Shown here piece after piece: positions 27,293-36,977 of a stretch of 53,310 bases of DNA. Origin of the DNA: a virus; the IMG/VR virus record IMGVR_UViG_3300021502_000001, positions 1 to 53,310 of that record, one strand, 5' to 3'. The notes beneath the pieces were generated by a model. The model saw nothing but the letters and a program-made list of their open reading frames with translations. It was not told the origin of the DNA and did not search any database. Position 1 is the first letter of the stretch; every line of letters begins with the position of its first letter. The translations under genes and the position numbers were made by a program.

Positions 27293-27979
27293 TCATCCTC
27301 CATAAATATATCCATATCTTTTATGTAAAATTGCTTTATACCAAGCCTCATACCAATTACGATCTGTATTTGCTCTAGTATTACAAGACCTGCAAACTGT
27401 GATAAGATTTTCGGCAGCGCAAGATTTTTTATTGTAATTAATATGATGCACAGTCAAATCTTTAGAATTATTTAATAAACAATCAGGATTTATACACTTA
27501 TATCCGTCTCGTTCTTTAATAAAATCTTTCAAATCATTTGTCCAATCTTGACAATAAGGTTCTTTTGAAATACCACCTTTCCAATTAGGATGTCTACAAC
27601 CTCTATTATCTATTATCCAACATGTTGGACATCTATATCCTTGTTTCCAATTATCCCAAGTCATAGAATGTTTATGACCTTCAGGACAAATATAATCTAA
27701 TTTCTGATAGGAATTCATATATACTTCAGTTAAAAACTCATAATCATATTTTTCAAAAGATTTTCTAACAAATTCTATTGTTAATTTTGGTGTTCCAAAA
27801 CAATAAAAACATCTTCTTCTGCCAGCCTTCCAATTATTCCAATTTATCGAATGTCTATGTCCTTTAGGACAAATATAATCTAACTTTTGTTTATTATTTA
27901 TATACACCTTTGTTAAAAGAATATATCCTTCTTTAAAAAACTCACCTCTAATAAATTCTATAGTTAATTTTTTACTAAT
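27293..27979 (-). CDS. HNH homing endonuclease with two zinc-ribbon-like repeats, unusual start
   Basis: Two repeats of about 60 aa (the second ends in YRCPTC) precede a HPNWKGGISKEPYCQDW linker and an HNH nuclease (VHHINYNKKSC, VCRSCNTRAN). Homology to its two paralogues continues upstream of the first conventional start (GTG at 27907) for 24 codons to an ATT at 27979, where the relatives have ATG (SKKLTIEFI here, SKRLTYEFV in the relative). A TAG lies just further upstream, and the ATT overlaps the stop of the preceding gene. Either ATT is used, or translation begins at the internal GTG and loses about half of repeat 1. No strong SD is visible for ATT. Confidence 0.8.
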   Translation of the reverse strand: MSKKLTIEFIRGEFFKEGYILLTKVYINNKQKLDYICPKGHRHSINWNNWKAGRRRCFYCFGTPKLTIEFVRKSFEKYDYEFLTEVYMNSYQKLDYICPEGHKHSMTWDNWKQGYRCPTCWIIDNRGCRHPNWKGGISKEPYCQDWTNDLKDFIKERDGYKCINPDCLLNNSKDLTVHHINYNKKSCAAENLITVCRSCNTRANTDRNWYEAWYKAILHKRYGYIYGG

Positions 27980-28968
27980 TATCTAATCCTATTTCTATGA
28001 AATACAATAGTAGCTGCAACACTCCACTCATGATCTCCTTGATCTATATTAGTTTCCCCCGTCATTTTTAATCTGAAACCGTTTCCTAGTTCATCCGTGT
28101 CTGAGCAAGATAATGGCATGAAACCACTATTTAGGAGCAAAATACGATTTGTAAATCTTGCAAATATTATTTCACCTGCAAACATATTATACCTCCCATC
28201 TCCATAAGGAGCAGGACTAATACTTTCATATAACCCTGTACTAGAATTAAAATCAGCATTCCAAAACGCAGTTGGTGGTTCATCAAGATCATTGTTTGGC
28301 ATATAAACTAATCCACCTATTGGTGATGTTATATCACTAGTAACCTCAATAGTTCCATCTCCAGCCGCAGGTATAACTATGTAACCGCCATATAAATTAT
28401 AATTTGTATTTGTTCCAGGAGCAACACCCGTTGCTCTGCTAACCATTTCTAACGTTATAGAGTCCCCTTTGCAATTTTCCCAATTAATTAATCCTTCATG
28501 GATCCAAGTCTCATTTAAACAAATATTAAAATCTACATATATAATTTCAGTTAAACTTCCAGAAATGGTATGACGCAATAATAATTTCTGATCTCCACCA
28601 CCAACATCAGTTACATCTGAAAGATCGTCTCCATATCCAGTCCAATATGTTTTCGTACCGATTTTGCGAGATGTTTGATGTACTCTCAATTTTCCAGAAC
28701 GATCTCGTAATTCATCTGGTAAATCTACCTGTTGTATACCTGCTTCAGAAGGTACACCATCATGTGAAGATACAACCCCAGACAACGTCGTTTCGTCTAC
28801 AGTTGAAAGTTCCGCCTTAAACAATATATCGCACGCCGATACATCAGCATTTATATGATCCAACGCAGTAATTATACTAGAATTTATTATCTCGCTATAT
28901 AATTTACTAGTATCTACCACCCCATTTAAAAAATCTATCAATAAATAATTATATGAAACTAAACTCAT
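27979..28968 (-). CDS. Virion/fibre protein (329 aa)
   Basis: The N-terminal region (about 5-70) is helical with 'IITALDHINADVSACDILFKAELS', a pattern I associate with uncharacterised phage structural proteins; the rest is beta-rich with Gly/Asp loops. AAGGAG precedes the ATG. It lies in the fibre cluster and its TAA overlaps the presumed start of the HNH gene. It is likely a virion surface component. No enzymatic motif seen. Confidence 0.45.
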   Translation of the reverse strand: MSLVSYNYLLIDFLNGVVDTSKLYSEIINSSIITALDHINADVSACDILFKAELSTVDETTLSGVVSSHDGVPSEAGIQQVDLPDELRDRSGKLRVHQTSRKIGTKTYWTGYGDDLSDVTDVGGGDQKLLLRHTISGSLTEIIYVDFNICLNETWIHEGLINWENCKGDSITLEMVSRATGVAPGTNTNYNLYGGYIVIPAAGDGTIEVTSDITSPIGGLVYMPNNDLDEPPTAFWNADFNSSTGLYESISPAPYGDGRYNMFAGEIIFARFTNRILLLNSGFMPLSCSDTDELGNGFRLKMTGETNIDQGDHEWSVAATIVFHRNRIR

Positions 28969-28991
28969 TTTTATTCTCCTTATCTAAACAA

Positions 28992-30551
28992 TCATGTTAC
29001 ATACGCTTCTAAAGCGGCGCTATATATATTAACTGAATAACCATTACGACTCGAACACATCATTAAATATAATCTATGTTCTCCTTGCTCTAAAAATACA
29101 GTTTTAAAACCACACAATGGAAATCTTTGATCATTACCTTTATCTTTTGGTTCTATTCTATAACTTTGTATCACTTCACCTTCATTAAGCCGTATATCAA
29201 AACGAGCATCATATGATGTACTAGAAAAAGACCAAATAAAATTCCAAGAAATTCTATATAATCTCCCTATAGGTACTACAATTGGAAGTATTAATCTTTC
29301 CATAAAACTAGTTGAGGTAGTACTTTGCAATTCATCATCATCAATATAATGATAATCTCTAGAAGATACTATCAATTCATTCCCTACATGGAGTGCAGAT
29401 ATTGTCGGTGATATATTATCATTATATAATAACCTATTGGCCTGAACTTGTATTTGATCTTCTGTAAGTTCAGTATAAAGAGCTACATAATAAATTTCCC
29501 CATCAAAAGAAAATCTATTACCCTCTGCGTTATTTCCAATCCCTATATAATCATCATTTTCAAATCTTATATCTGTATTAATTGGGATCTCTTCACTTCT
29601 ATGAAAAAAGACTCTAACTCCATTAATATAAACCTTAAATCTATTTTTAACATTCTCTTGTTCGCTATCAAATACTGAATGGACAACAAATCTACCTTTC
29701 CATTTATGATTAATACCGATTTCCCCATATAATTCATTATTTAAATAAAATAATAAACGGCCTTTTGAATTACATCTTATACTAAATATATCTTCGGAAG
29801 ATTTATTACCCAAGAAGACCACAATATTATCTCTTCCAGCCTTATAAATATGACACATAACTTCCCACACTGCTTTTCGAGATCTATTTAAACAATCATG
29901 TATTTTGGTGTGTTCTATATAATGGTATGCACCACCAAAACCCTCATTCTCAAACCATCTCAATCCTATACAGGAATTTATCATATAATATTCGACATTA
30001 CCCGCATAATCTATAGGTAAATTTAATGGATTATCCGCATTATCAATAAGTTTAGGTGGTTCTGTTCCAGATTCAGCTTCATTTATAAGGTATTGTACAA
30101 TTAATAACCTTTCATCTAAAGGTTTAGGGTTTATAACTGTAATATTTTTTATACCTTTTATCTTATCTTCTAAATAACCAGGCAATATATCATCTTCACT
30201 TACTTTACTAAAATAAGCAACAGATCCAGATAAAGTGACTACTTCTTCCTCAATTGCTTCTTGTACAATATCTGGTACTATATGTAATTCTGTGGATGAA
30301 CTCGCCCCAATATCTATAGTATCTATCCCAAATAATTGGATTGACCCTGTTTGAGGGGATTCTAATGTTACAGTTAGTATATTTGTTGGATCACTTTTAT
30401 TAGTAATTATATTCTTAACTATATTACTACTATATAACGCTCCAATAATAACCTTTACTTTTAAATATTCATATCCACTATTATGTATAATTTCAATAGT
30501 ATCAGTATTAACAAATTCTTGTGTATATATTAACTTAAGTATTCCTGCCAT
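28992..30551 (-). CDS. Fibre protein with LamG/lectin-like domain (519 aa)
   Basis: I chose the ATG at 30551 (MAGILKLIYTQ), which overlaps the upstream stop as TAATG and has GGAG 8 nt upstream, over an ATG eight codons earlier. Residues about 200-375 read as a concanavalin/LamG-type sandwich (FKVYINGVRVFFHR, FSFDGEIYYVALYTELTEDQI), which commonly binds glycans. The final 110 aa form another beta-rich domain. It is probably a receptor- or glycan-binding fibre subunit that works with the adjacent beta-helix protein. Confidence 0.6.
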   Translation of the reverse strand: MAGILKLIYTQEFVNTDTIEIIHNSGYEYLKVKVIIGALYSSNIVKNIITNKSDPTNILTVTLESPQTGSIQLFGIDTIDIGASSSTELHIVPDIVQEAIEEEVVTLSGSVAYFSKVSEDDILPGYLEDKIKGIKNITVINPKPLDERLLIVQYLINEAESGTEPPKLIDNADNPLNLPIDYAGNVEYYMINSCIGLRWFENEGFGGAYHYIEHTKIHDCLNRSRKAVWEVMCHIYKAGRDNIVVFLGNKSSEDIFSIRCNSKGRLLFYLNNELYGEIGINHKWKGRFVVHSVFDSEQENVKNRFKVYINGVRVFFHRSEEIPINTDIRFENDDYIGIGNNAEGNRFSFDGEIYYVALYTELTEDQIQVQANRLLYNDNISPTISALHVGNELIVSSRDYHYIDDDELQSTTSTSFMERLILPIVVPIGRLYRISWNFIWSFSSTSYDARFDIRLNEGEVIQSYRIEPKDKGNDQRFPLCGFKTVFLEQGEHRLYLMMCSSRNGYSVNIYSAALEAYVT

Positions 30552-32869
30552 TATATTCTCTCTCCATGTGTCCATTTAATACCAGAAATTTCAACTGTCC
30601 ACACTATAAAATCTTTATTACCATTACCATCATCATCTAATTCTACTCTTATTGCTAACATATCCCCTTCATAGTAGCTAGAAATATTTATAGGGTCTGA
30701 TTCAATTGTAATTAATTTATTATTTACAACAAAAGGCACACTCACACTTGTTGTTTGTGCTACATTTGCTGTCAAAACTTCTGTATTGGCTAATGTGCGT
30801 TCTATAGGAATTAGACCACCGCTTGGATCTGCCTCTAAAACACCTTGTATCTCTATTGGTAAAACCGAAATAATCATAGTGCCATTACTAGAAAACCCCG
30901 GTTGTTCTGGATGCCCCATTATTTTAATAGTTAATGGGCTACCAGTAAAAATACCACGAGGTAAATTAGCTTGCATATAAATAGCATCACCATTACTGTT
31001 TAATTGGTTATTTTTGAACATATGCCCCCAACCTGTAGGAACCCCTCCAGAACCAATATTTACATAAGCATTTGTTACACCACCAGTTTCACCAAAAATA
31101 TTTCCTGTTGCTAAAATAGTCTGTTTAAACTTAGCTTTACCATAATATGTATTGTGCCCATCCTTATGTACTTTAAATCTATGTGATTGTAATTTTATAC
31201 ACTCAAAAACTGGGGCAGTAATAACCCCATACTTTATTCTAACTCTAAACCAATAAGTAGTAACGCTATTAATTGTCTTTTGCGCCCAATCATTTCCTAT
31301 ATTACAAGAGATATACTCTTCACTATTTGAACGTATAAATAACTCATTAGCATACGAATAACCCTCTTCTACACTTGTATTCATATGTGTACATTCTACC
31401 CAATTTGTACCATTCCAATATTCTGTTACAAAAGATCTTTTAGTTGTTTCTACTGCCGCAATTGTTTGGCATAATACTACCCCATGGGCTTTAAGATCTT
31501 CTGTAAATGCTGATCCAATTAAAATTGTATGCCCTGCAACAAGTCCTTGAAAACTAATAGTTGATCCAGAAATAGTAGATATTGCTGCTTCTGTAACATC
31601 AATAAGGTTACCACCATCGCTAGTGCTTGAAGATGTACTATCAGTAGTAAACACTTTCATACCTTTATTATAACTTCGTCCCCCGCCAAAAACAGAATGC
31701 CGGCTTCTATCTGGGCGGCCTACAGTTAAATCACCATAAACAGTTATACTATCAGTTTTACTATCCATAAAAAAGGCGGTGTCCCCTTTATAATTTGCGG
31801 GACCAAATAATTTTTCACCATCTATTTCACAACCTATAAATTTAATAATTGAATCCATATCTTCAATATAGACTTGTCTCTGTGTACCCTCACCGATCAT
31901 AAAACTACTACCGAAAAAAATAGATCCATTATTCAAACGAAAAACATTAGTGCATATATCTACCCCTCCACCAGCAACATTCATTGTACTATGATCATCT
32001 AAATAAAAACAATTAGTTAATGAGCTACCTCTAGAAATTGCAAAATTAGCATTGATAAGAGTATTAGGGCCTGATGATTTAATAAATGTTTCGACTGTTG
32101 CCCCAGGTAAAATATATAAACTCCTTGCTTCACAATAACCACCTTCAATTACAAGGCATTCATTAACATTGCCTATAAAATTAGTATCAGAAAATCTTAC
32201 CTGCATATTATCGTTAGTAGATGAAAGACCTCTATTACAATCTTTAATTATTAAAACAGAATTTGCGGATAAACCAGATACAGTAGCATTTAAAGCTGTA
32301 CCGCCTGTACAACCATTTAATTCCATATTAGTTACGCCTGTACCATGATTCAATTCTATTAAATTTTCATTGACATTACCAGCAACTATTTTTGTAGAGA
32401 AAAACCCACCCATACCTTTAATACAAGTAAAAGGGTTCATAAATAACGGATTATTTTCAATATAATTACCAGGACTTACCTCAATTATATACTTACAAGT
32501 ATCGCTGCTTCCTGATGTTGTAGAAAGGGCATGTTTAACAGTTAAATAAGGGTCTCCCTGTGTTCCAGAAGCAGTTAAATCATTTCCATTTTTAGCTACA
32601 CATATTAAATGTTCTATATCAACACCGCCTGATCCCCCACTCACCTCTGACCATTCTGTACCAGCGGCTGTTGAACGTAAATATTTACCTGTATCATAGG
32701 CGCTTGGTGTATCTGTAAGTTCAATTATAGTATCTTTACCTATTTTTACATTCCCAACACCGTCGCCCATATATAAATTTTTGGTATCTGTTGTAAAACC
32801 AGGTTCTGCTAAATTTAAAGTTGGTAATTGGGCTTGTGTCCCACGTCTTATTTTTATATCTACAGCCAT
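30551..32869 (-). CDS. Beta-helix fibre/tailspike-like protein (772 aa)
   Basis: Residues 1-40 (RRGTQAQLPTL, GFTTDTKNLYMGDG) match the N-terminal module found on phage fibres and hyaluronidase-type proteins, and are shared with the neighbour at 32892. A region from about 85 to 380 has the regular Asn/Gly/hydrophobic turns of a right-handed beta-helix, beginning 'IIEVSPGNYIENNPLF'. The C-terminal third is beta-sandwich-like. It could bind or depolymerise polysaccharide; I see no clear catalytic residues. AAAAGG lies upstream of the ATG. The gene ends in a TAATG overlap with the next. Confidence 0.6.
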   Translation of the reverse strand: MAVDIKIRRGTQAQLPTLNLAEPGFTTDTKNLYMGDGVGNVKIGKDTIIELTDTPSAYDTGKYLRSTAAGTEWSEVSGGSGGVDIEHLICVAKNGNDLTASGTQGDPYLTVKHALSTTSGSSDTCKYIIEVSPGNYIENNPLFMNPFTCIKGMGGFFSTKIVAGNVNENLIELNHGTGVTNMELNGCTGGTALNATVSGLSANSVLIIKDCNRGLSSTNDNMQVRFSDTNFIGNVNECLVIEGGYCEARSLYILPGATVETFIKSSGPNTLINANFAISRGSSLTNCFYLDDHSTMNVAGGGVDICTNVFRLNNGSIFFGSSFMIGEGTQRQVYIEDMDSIIKFIGCEIDGEKLFGPANYKGDTAFFMDSKTDSITVYGDLTVGRPDRSRHSVFGGGRSYNKGMKVFTTDSTSSSTSDGGNLIDVTEAAISTISGSTISFQGLVAGHTILIGSAFTEDLKAHGVVLCQTIAAVETTKRSFVTEYWNGTNWVECTHMNTSVEEGYSYANELFIRSNSEEYISCNIGNDWAQKTINSVTTYWFRVRIKYGVITAPVFECIKLQSHRFKVHKDGHNTYYGKAKFKQTILATGNIFGETGGVTNAYVNIGSGGVPTGWGHMFKNNQLNSNGDAIYMQANLPRGIFTGSPLTIKIMGHPEQPGFSSNGTMIISVLPIEIQGVLEADPSGGLIPIERTLANTEVLTANVAQTTSVSVPFVVNNKLITIESDPINISSYYEGDMLAIRVELDDDGNGNKDFIVWTVEISGIKWTHGERI

Positions 32870-32891
32870 AAATTTTTCCTTTTAAATAGAA

Positions 32892-34058
32892 TTAAATAAA
32901 ACTACCGCCATCTACTTTTACTACTTCTATTACTCCTAATACATGATTTATAGAGTCATTATCTATAGATACCCCTACACCACTAACTGTTACTGAGACA
33001 GGAGCTATAACGTCGTTTACGGCACTATAAGGTAATACATTCAATAAAGATCCTCCTCCCCCACCGACTCCATTTCCTTGTGCAGCTAATCTAAAATTAT
33101 TTGAACCGTCATCTTGTAAACCTGTCCCAATCAAATCGGAAATATTAACTGCAACATCATCTGTATTAACAGTTATACCATCGCCTGCCCCTACATCTAT
33201 AGTATTCCCTGTTTTTGTAAGACCTGCTCCAGCAGTTACTCCAGACAATCCACCAAATTCAGACCAAGTAGTCCCATCCCATCGCTCATAATAATTTGCA
33301 TACATATTCCATGTTAAAGCACCTTCGCCTACAACAGAAACGCCATATACCACTTCAAAAATACTGCCTGTGTATTCTACAATATCATTATTACTAACTC
33401 CGGTTATAGTGCCAAAATTAACATTAAGACTACTTACATTAGTTAAAATGTATCTATCACCAGTCGTTGGTGACCCACCAGGATCTAATGTGGCATCTAC
33501 TTGTTTATTTAAAATATCTCTTTGAAAATCTAACCCTGCTATTGCGTTGTCAATTTCATTACCTATCTTCTGTGCGGACCATAAATCAGTGGCTGTAGTA
33601 CTAACGTCGTTAATTACTCTATGCAAAGTAACATCATTTATATGAGTTCTAATTTCTTGCCCAGTAACATATACACCGCTAGTTGTTGTAACTAAACGGT
33701 TAACTCTTCCATCTGTAAGTTCTGTTTGTCTTACTCTACCATACACCGAACCGTCGGGAACATCATCAAGATCTGAAATACCTCCTGACACATCTACCCA
33801 AAAAGAACCATCATCAACATAGGTTGCATCAGTATCCGAGGCATGAAAAAGTCTGCCCGAAACGCCAGCACTTGGTCTATTAATAAATGTATCTACTATT
33901 ACCCTACCAACTAAATGGGCATTTGATCCATCCGAAACAAAAACCTCTTCGGTATCTGTTGTAAATCCGATCTCCCCACTAACCATAGGGGTTGCTCCAC
34001 CCATTAAGGAGTCTAATTGTACTTTTGTTCCGCGTCTTAATCTAATTGTAACTGCCAT
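32892..34058 (-). CDS. Fibre protein with shared N-terminal module (388 aa)
   Basis: The N-terminus (RRGTKVQLDSL, GEIGFTTDTEEVFVSDG) is the same attachment-type module as in the downstream 772-aa protein. The middle holds segments typical of fibre shafts (DRYILTNVSS, NYYERWDGTTWSEFGG), and the last 100 aa have repeated beta-hairpin units (GAGLTKTGNTIDVGAGDGI) typical of trimeric fibres. AAAGGAG precedes the ATG. It is probably a trimeric fibre component. Confidence 0.6.
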   Translation of the reverse strand: MAVTIRLRRGTKVQLDSLMGGATPMVSGEIGFTTDTEEVFVSDGSNAHLVGRVIVDTFINRPSAGVSGRLFHASDTDATYVDDGSFWVDVSGGISDLDDVPDGSVYGRVRQTELTDGRVNRLVTTTSGVYVTGQEIRTHINDVTLHRVINDVSTTATDLWSAQKIGNEIDNAIAGLDFQRDILNKQVDATLDPGGSPTTGDRYILTNVSSLNVNFGTITGVSNNDIVEYTGSIFEVVYGVSVVGEGALTWNMYANYYERWDGTTWSEFGGLSGVTAGAGLTKTGNTIDVGAGDGITVNTDDVAVNISDLIGTGLQDDGSNNFRLAAQGNGVGGGGGSLLNVLPYSAVNDVIAPVSVTVSGVGVSIDNDSINHVLGVIEVVKVDGGSFI

Positions 34059-34080
34059 ATTTAAAAATCTCCTTTATTAA

Positions 34081-34608
34081 TTAAAAATAACCACCATCTA
34101 TTACCCCACTACACACAACACCAGTTTCAGAACTATTAACGAACACTAATTTTTCTGCATTGGTACTATAAGAGTTAAAGGTGTCATCTAATTCTAAAAA
34201 AGTATCAGGTTTGGCTTGAATCTTATTATCTAAAATACCAGAAACGGTACTTAACTCATTGTCCCTGGTAATATAATTTGGTATCTGAGAATTTGATAGT
34301 ATTCCTATATGATCTGTACCACTTAATGTGTGGGGGCCAGCTTCACTTGCTATCCTTAATCTTCCTTGTGAGTCTAAAGCAAAAGGCATCCAGTTGCTAT
34401 TATGCTGTCCCATATTATGAGAAGAATTACGTATATAACCCTCACTATCCAAATTTTGTTCTTCTACCTGTATAGTACCAGTTATAGTTGTTTCAGATTC
34501 AAAATCACCGCTTACTTTAAGAATTGGACCTTCTGAACCACTTATGGTTACTAAGGGCTCTCCTAATGAATCTGTTAAAGTAACATCACCCTCTATGACT
34601 CTAAACAC
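34081..34608 (-). CDS. Fibre-cluster protein (175 aa, GTG start)
   Basis: The start is set at GTG 34608, 8 nt after GGGGG and 1 nt after the upstream stop; an in-frame TTG at 34629 lies before the SD. The protein is Ser/Gly/Asp-rich and beta-prone with no recognised domain; 'LVFVNSSETGVVCSGVIDGGYF' at its C-terminus resembles the C-terminal 'VDGGSF' of the next fibre gene. Likely a short fibre or fibre-joining protein. Confidence 0.45.
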   Translation of the reverse strand: MFRVIEGDVTLTDSLGEPLVTISGSEGPILKVSGDFESETTITGTIQVEEQNLDSEGYIRNSSHNMGQHNSNWMPFALDSQGRLRIASEAGPHTLSGTDHIGILSNSQIPNYITRDNELSTVSGILDNKIQAKPDTFLELDDTFNSYSTNAEKLVFVNSSETGVVCSGVIDGGYF

Positions 34609-34609
34609 A

Positions 34610-34948
34610 TTAAATACCCCCTGTATCAAAATCTCTATTGTACTCTATATTAACCGCTTTATTATTAAATCTATTAATCGTACCTGTTACAGTAACTATG
34701 ATAGAAGTTCCTGTATCATAATCGTATATACTTTTTATTGTTTGTGAAATATGTTTTCCCGAACGTATAAATACTGTGCTACTAATTTTAAATATTTTTG
34801 TTATATCTCTCCATTCATCTATTCTATAGACTTTGCCATTTAAACGATTTAATTCGGAATACGAATCCCTATCATGTAACCCTCCATGTTCTTCAGGAGA
34901 TACAAAATCTGAATCCAATATTTGTTCTTCTCGAATAACACTTCTCAT
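34610..34948 (-). CDS. Small fibre-cluster protein (112 aa)
   Basis: The N-terminal 45 residues are charged; the remainder is beta-prone (TSIIVTVTGTINRF). GAGGG lies upstream of the ATG, which directly abuts the stop of the preceding gene. No domain recognised. Probably a virion component co-expressed with the fibre genes. Confidence 0.4.
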   Translation of the reverse strand: MRSVIREEQILDSDFVSPEEHGGLHDRDSYSELNRLNGKVYRIDEWRDITKIFKISSTVFIRSGKHISQTIKSIYDYDTGTSIIVTVTGTINRFNNKAVNIEYNRDFDTGGI

Positions 34949-35212
34949 CTACGCCCTCTCATAGGTAGCTCTCATAACATCTGAATATTTAGGTAAATAT
35001 ATATTATCACAAATAAATTGCACTGTATTACTATTTAAAATTATAAAATCATCTGGAGAATATAAAGATTGACCATTCCAAGTTATTACTATACTGTTTG
35101 ATTTAAAATTATGCGGTGTTTGGAATGTATTAATAATCCCATTAGGGTTGGGGGTAAGAGATTGACCTATTACTATATTAGTTTTAGTTTGTATTTTTCT
35201 TAATATAATCAA
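34949..35212 (-). CDS. Small beta-sandwich fibre-associated protein (87 aa, TTG start)
   Basis: The start codon is TTG at 35212, 6 nt after GGGG. The sequence (INTFQTPHNFKSNSIVITWN, 'GQSLYSPDDFIIL') follows the pattern of small phage domains with an exposed NGxxL hairpin that recur in fibre and capsid-decoration proteins. Function uncertain. Confidence 0.45.
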   Translation of the reverse strand: MIILRKIQTKTNIVIGQSLTPNPNGIINTFQTPHNFKSNSIVITWNGQSLYSPDDFIILNSNTVQFICDNIYLPKYSDVMRATYERA

Positions 35213-35239
35213 AATTTACCCCATCACCTTTACCTTTAC

Positions 35240-35551
35240 TTAATTAACATCATTTACTTCATCTTCACTATTTTCAGACCTTATGGCCTCCATTGTTTTT
35301 TGTCGTGCTTCATCTCTTTCAGTGGCCGCTATAATATTAGATATTAAATCTATTATTATTTTTTCATTGGCTTTTAATTGACTTATTTCACCTTGAATAA
35401 TTTGACTAAGTTTTACTTTTTTTTCTATATCAGCTCGAAATTTTCCTACTAATTGTATTATAAATCCAATTTCCGATTTACTTAAAATTTCTTTATCATC
35501 AGCCTTATCTATAATACTACGTAATGCATTATTAGTTGCGTCTATAGCCAT
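35240..35551 (-). CDS. Helical coiled-coil virion-region protein (103 aa)
   Basis: Almost entirely helix-forming and charged with heptad-like spacing (GKFRADIEKKVKLSQIIQGE) and an acidic C-terminus. AAGGAGG lies upstream of the ATG. It follows a strong hairpin and precedes the fibre genes. It might be a trimerisation or assembly factor; function unknown. Confidence 0.4.
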   Translation of the reverse strand: MAIDATNNALRSIIDKADDKEILSKSEIGFIIQLVGKFRADIEKKVKLSQIIQGEISQLKANEKIIIDLISNIIAATERDEARQKTMEAIRSENSEDEVNDVN

Positions 35552-35571
35552 ACCTTTTCCTCCTTAATAAT

Positions 35572-35597
35572 TTTGGTGGTAATAAATTACCACCAAA
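35572..35597 (-). terminator. 12-bp perfect hairpin after the 429-aa structural gene
   Basis: On the minus strand, TTTGGTGGTAAT and ATTACCACCAAA are separated by only two bases, followed by an AT-rich but poor T-run. It begins about 25 nt after the stop of the 429-aa gene. It could be a terminator or an RNA 3'-end stabiliser. Confidence 0.5.
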
Positions 35598-35621
35598 GTT
35601 ATAATTGATTAATTAATTATT

Positions 35622-36911
35622 TTATTGTCTTACTACATAAGTTACATTTCTTCCAGATTGAATATTAAACATAAATGTAACTGTAGTTGCACTTGTTTCA
35701 TTATAATCTCTATCAGAATTAGCCCCATTTACACCCGTACTTGCGGCAAGTAACTGACCACCTACATAAATATCTAAATTACTACCTTCTCTTCCAGCTG
35801 TTCCATCAGGTGTATATGAAATAGAACCAGGTAAAGTATACGCTACATTTTTATTAATCAATGCAGAAACCTCTTCTACATATTTATCTCCAGATTGAGC
35901 AGTTAAATCAGCCATTTCTTGATCTAACTTATCTAAAGAATCAGCAATACTTTCACCACTTGTTATATAATTTCCTTCTGAATATAACCTATCACCAATA
36001 CCATCATTTAAATAGTCCAAAGCAGACTTTAATGAGGATGGTCCAGAAGCCCCTGCATCAGAAAAAATATAACTTGCTGATACATTATTCCAAGATTGAG
36101 GGTTATCATCGTCATTACTTGCTCCTGTAAATGCCCACAAATTACTAATATCTTCTATAAGTTCTATATCACCTTCCCAAGAAGATATAAAGTCTGTTCT
36201 AAGCCATTCATACTCTTCCATTTCTGCCATAACTTTTCTATGGGGATACACAAAAGAAATATTAGTAGCATCTACACCAGAAACTGTTGAAAGATCACAT
36301 ACAGTATTGTTAGCATAAAAACGAGCATAAACATCAGTACCAGTACCTGTTCCACCAGAATCTGCACCATCATGAAATTTAGCGTATATCAAATCACCAT
36401 TATTATTATAAATTGATGCATCAGTATCATTATTTACAACATCAATTCTACAAATAGTATCGCCCTTACCCTCATCCTGATAACTACCTGTACTACTAAA
36501 AATAGGAAGTCCACGTCTATCAGTAGCAGTAGCATAGGATGTAGATAAACCCATCAAAACGCCAGTAGATGTTCCACTTACAGTATACCCAACACCAGAA
36601 TTATTATCAGTTACGGCTAATATAATAGTTGCTGAATCTAATGTGTTACCACTAATATTATCTAAATTTAAATTTTTAGTGGGTGTATCAGAAACATCTG
36701 TACTTGTAGGATCAAAATAAGTACCTGTAATATCATACCAGTTTGTTGAGCCCTTTACATCTTTTACTAATGTACGCAAATTATTTAAATCCTCCTCCAA
36801 GGACCCAGAAATAGTTGGTTCTGCTACAGCCGATGTATTAACATCGGCCACTATGTCATCATAAATAGCAGACCTTCTAATTTGCTCTAATTGTCTAATT
36901 AAACTTCGCAT
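35622..36911 (-). CDS. Virion fibre or head-fibre protein (429 aa)
   Basis: A helical N-terminus (SLIRQLEQIRR) and a short coil (about 38-52) lead into a long Ser/Thr/Gly/Asp-rich beta region. The C-terminal 90 aa (NLDIYVGGQLLAASTG, TVTFMFNIQSGRNVTYVVRQ) form a compact beta domain. A strong AAGGAG and the downstream hairpin suggest high expression. It is the first gene of the fibre block after the capsid genes, so a head fibre is as plausible as a tail fibre. Confidence 0.45.
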   Translation of the reverse strand: MRSLIRQLEQIRRSAIYDDIVADVNTSAVAEPTISGSLEEDLNNLRTLVKDVKGSTNWYDITGTYFDPTSTDVSDTPTKNLNLDNISGNTLDSATIILAVTDNNSGVGYTVSGTSTGVLMGLSTSYATATDRRGLPIFSSTGSYQDEGKGDTICRIDVVNNDTDASIYNNNGDLIYAKFHDGADSGGTGTGTDVYARFYANNTVCDLSTVSGVDATNISFVYPHRKVMAEMEEYEWLRTDFISSWEGDIELIEDISNLWAFTGASNDDDNPQSWNNVSASYIFSDAGASGPSSLKSALDYLNDGIGDRLYSEGNYITSGESIADSLDKLDQEMADLTAQSGDKYVEEVSALINKNVAYTLPGSISYTPDGTAGREGSNLDIYVGGQLLAASTGVNGANSDRDYNETSATTVTFMFNIQSGRNVTYVVRQ

Positions 36912-36977
36912 AAAATATTCTCCTTTTAAACCAAATTTTAAATTACTATTACTACTAAATTAAGATTACATTAACAA

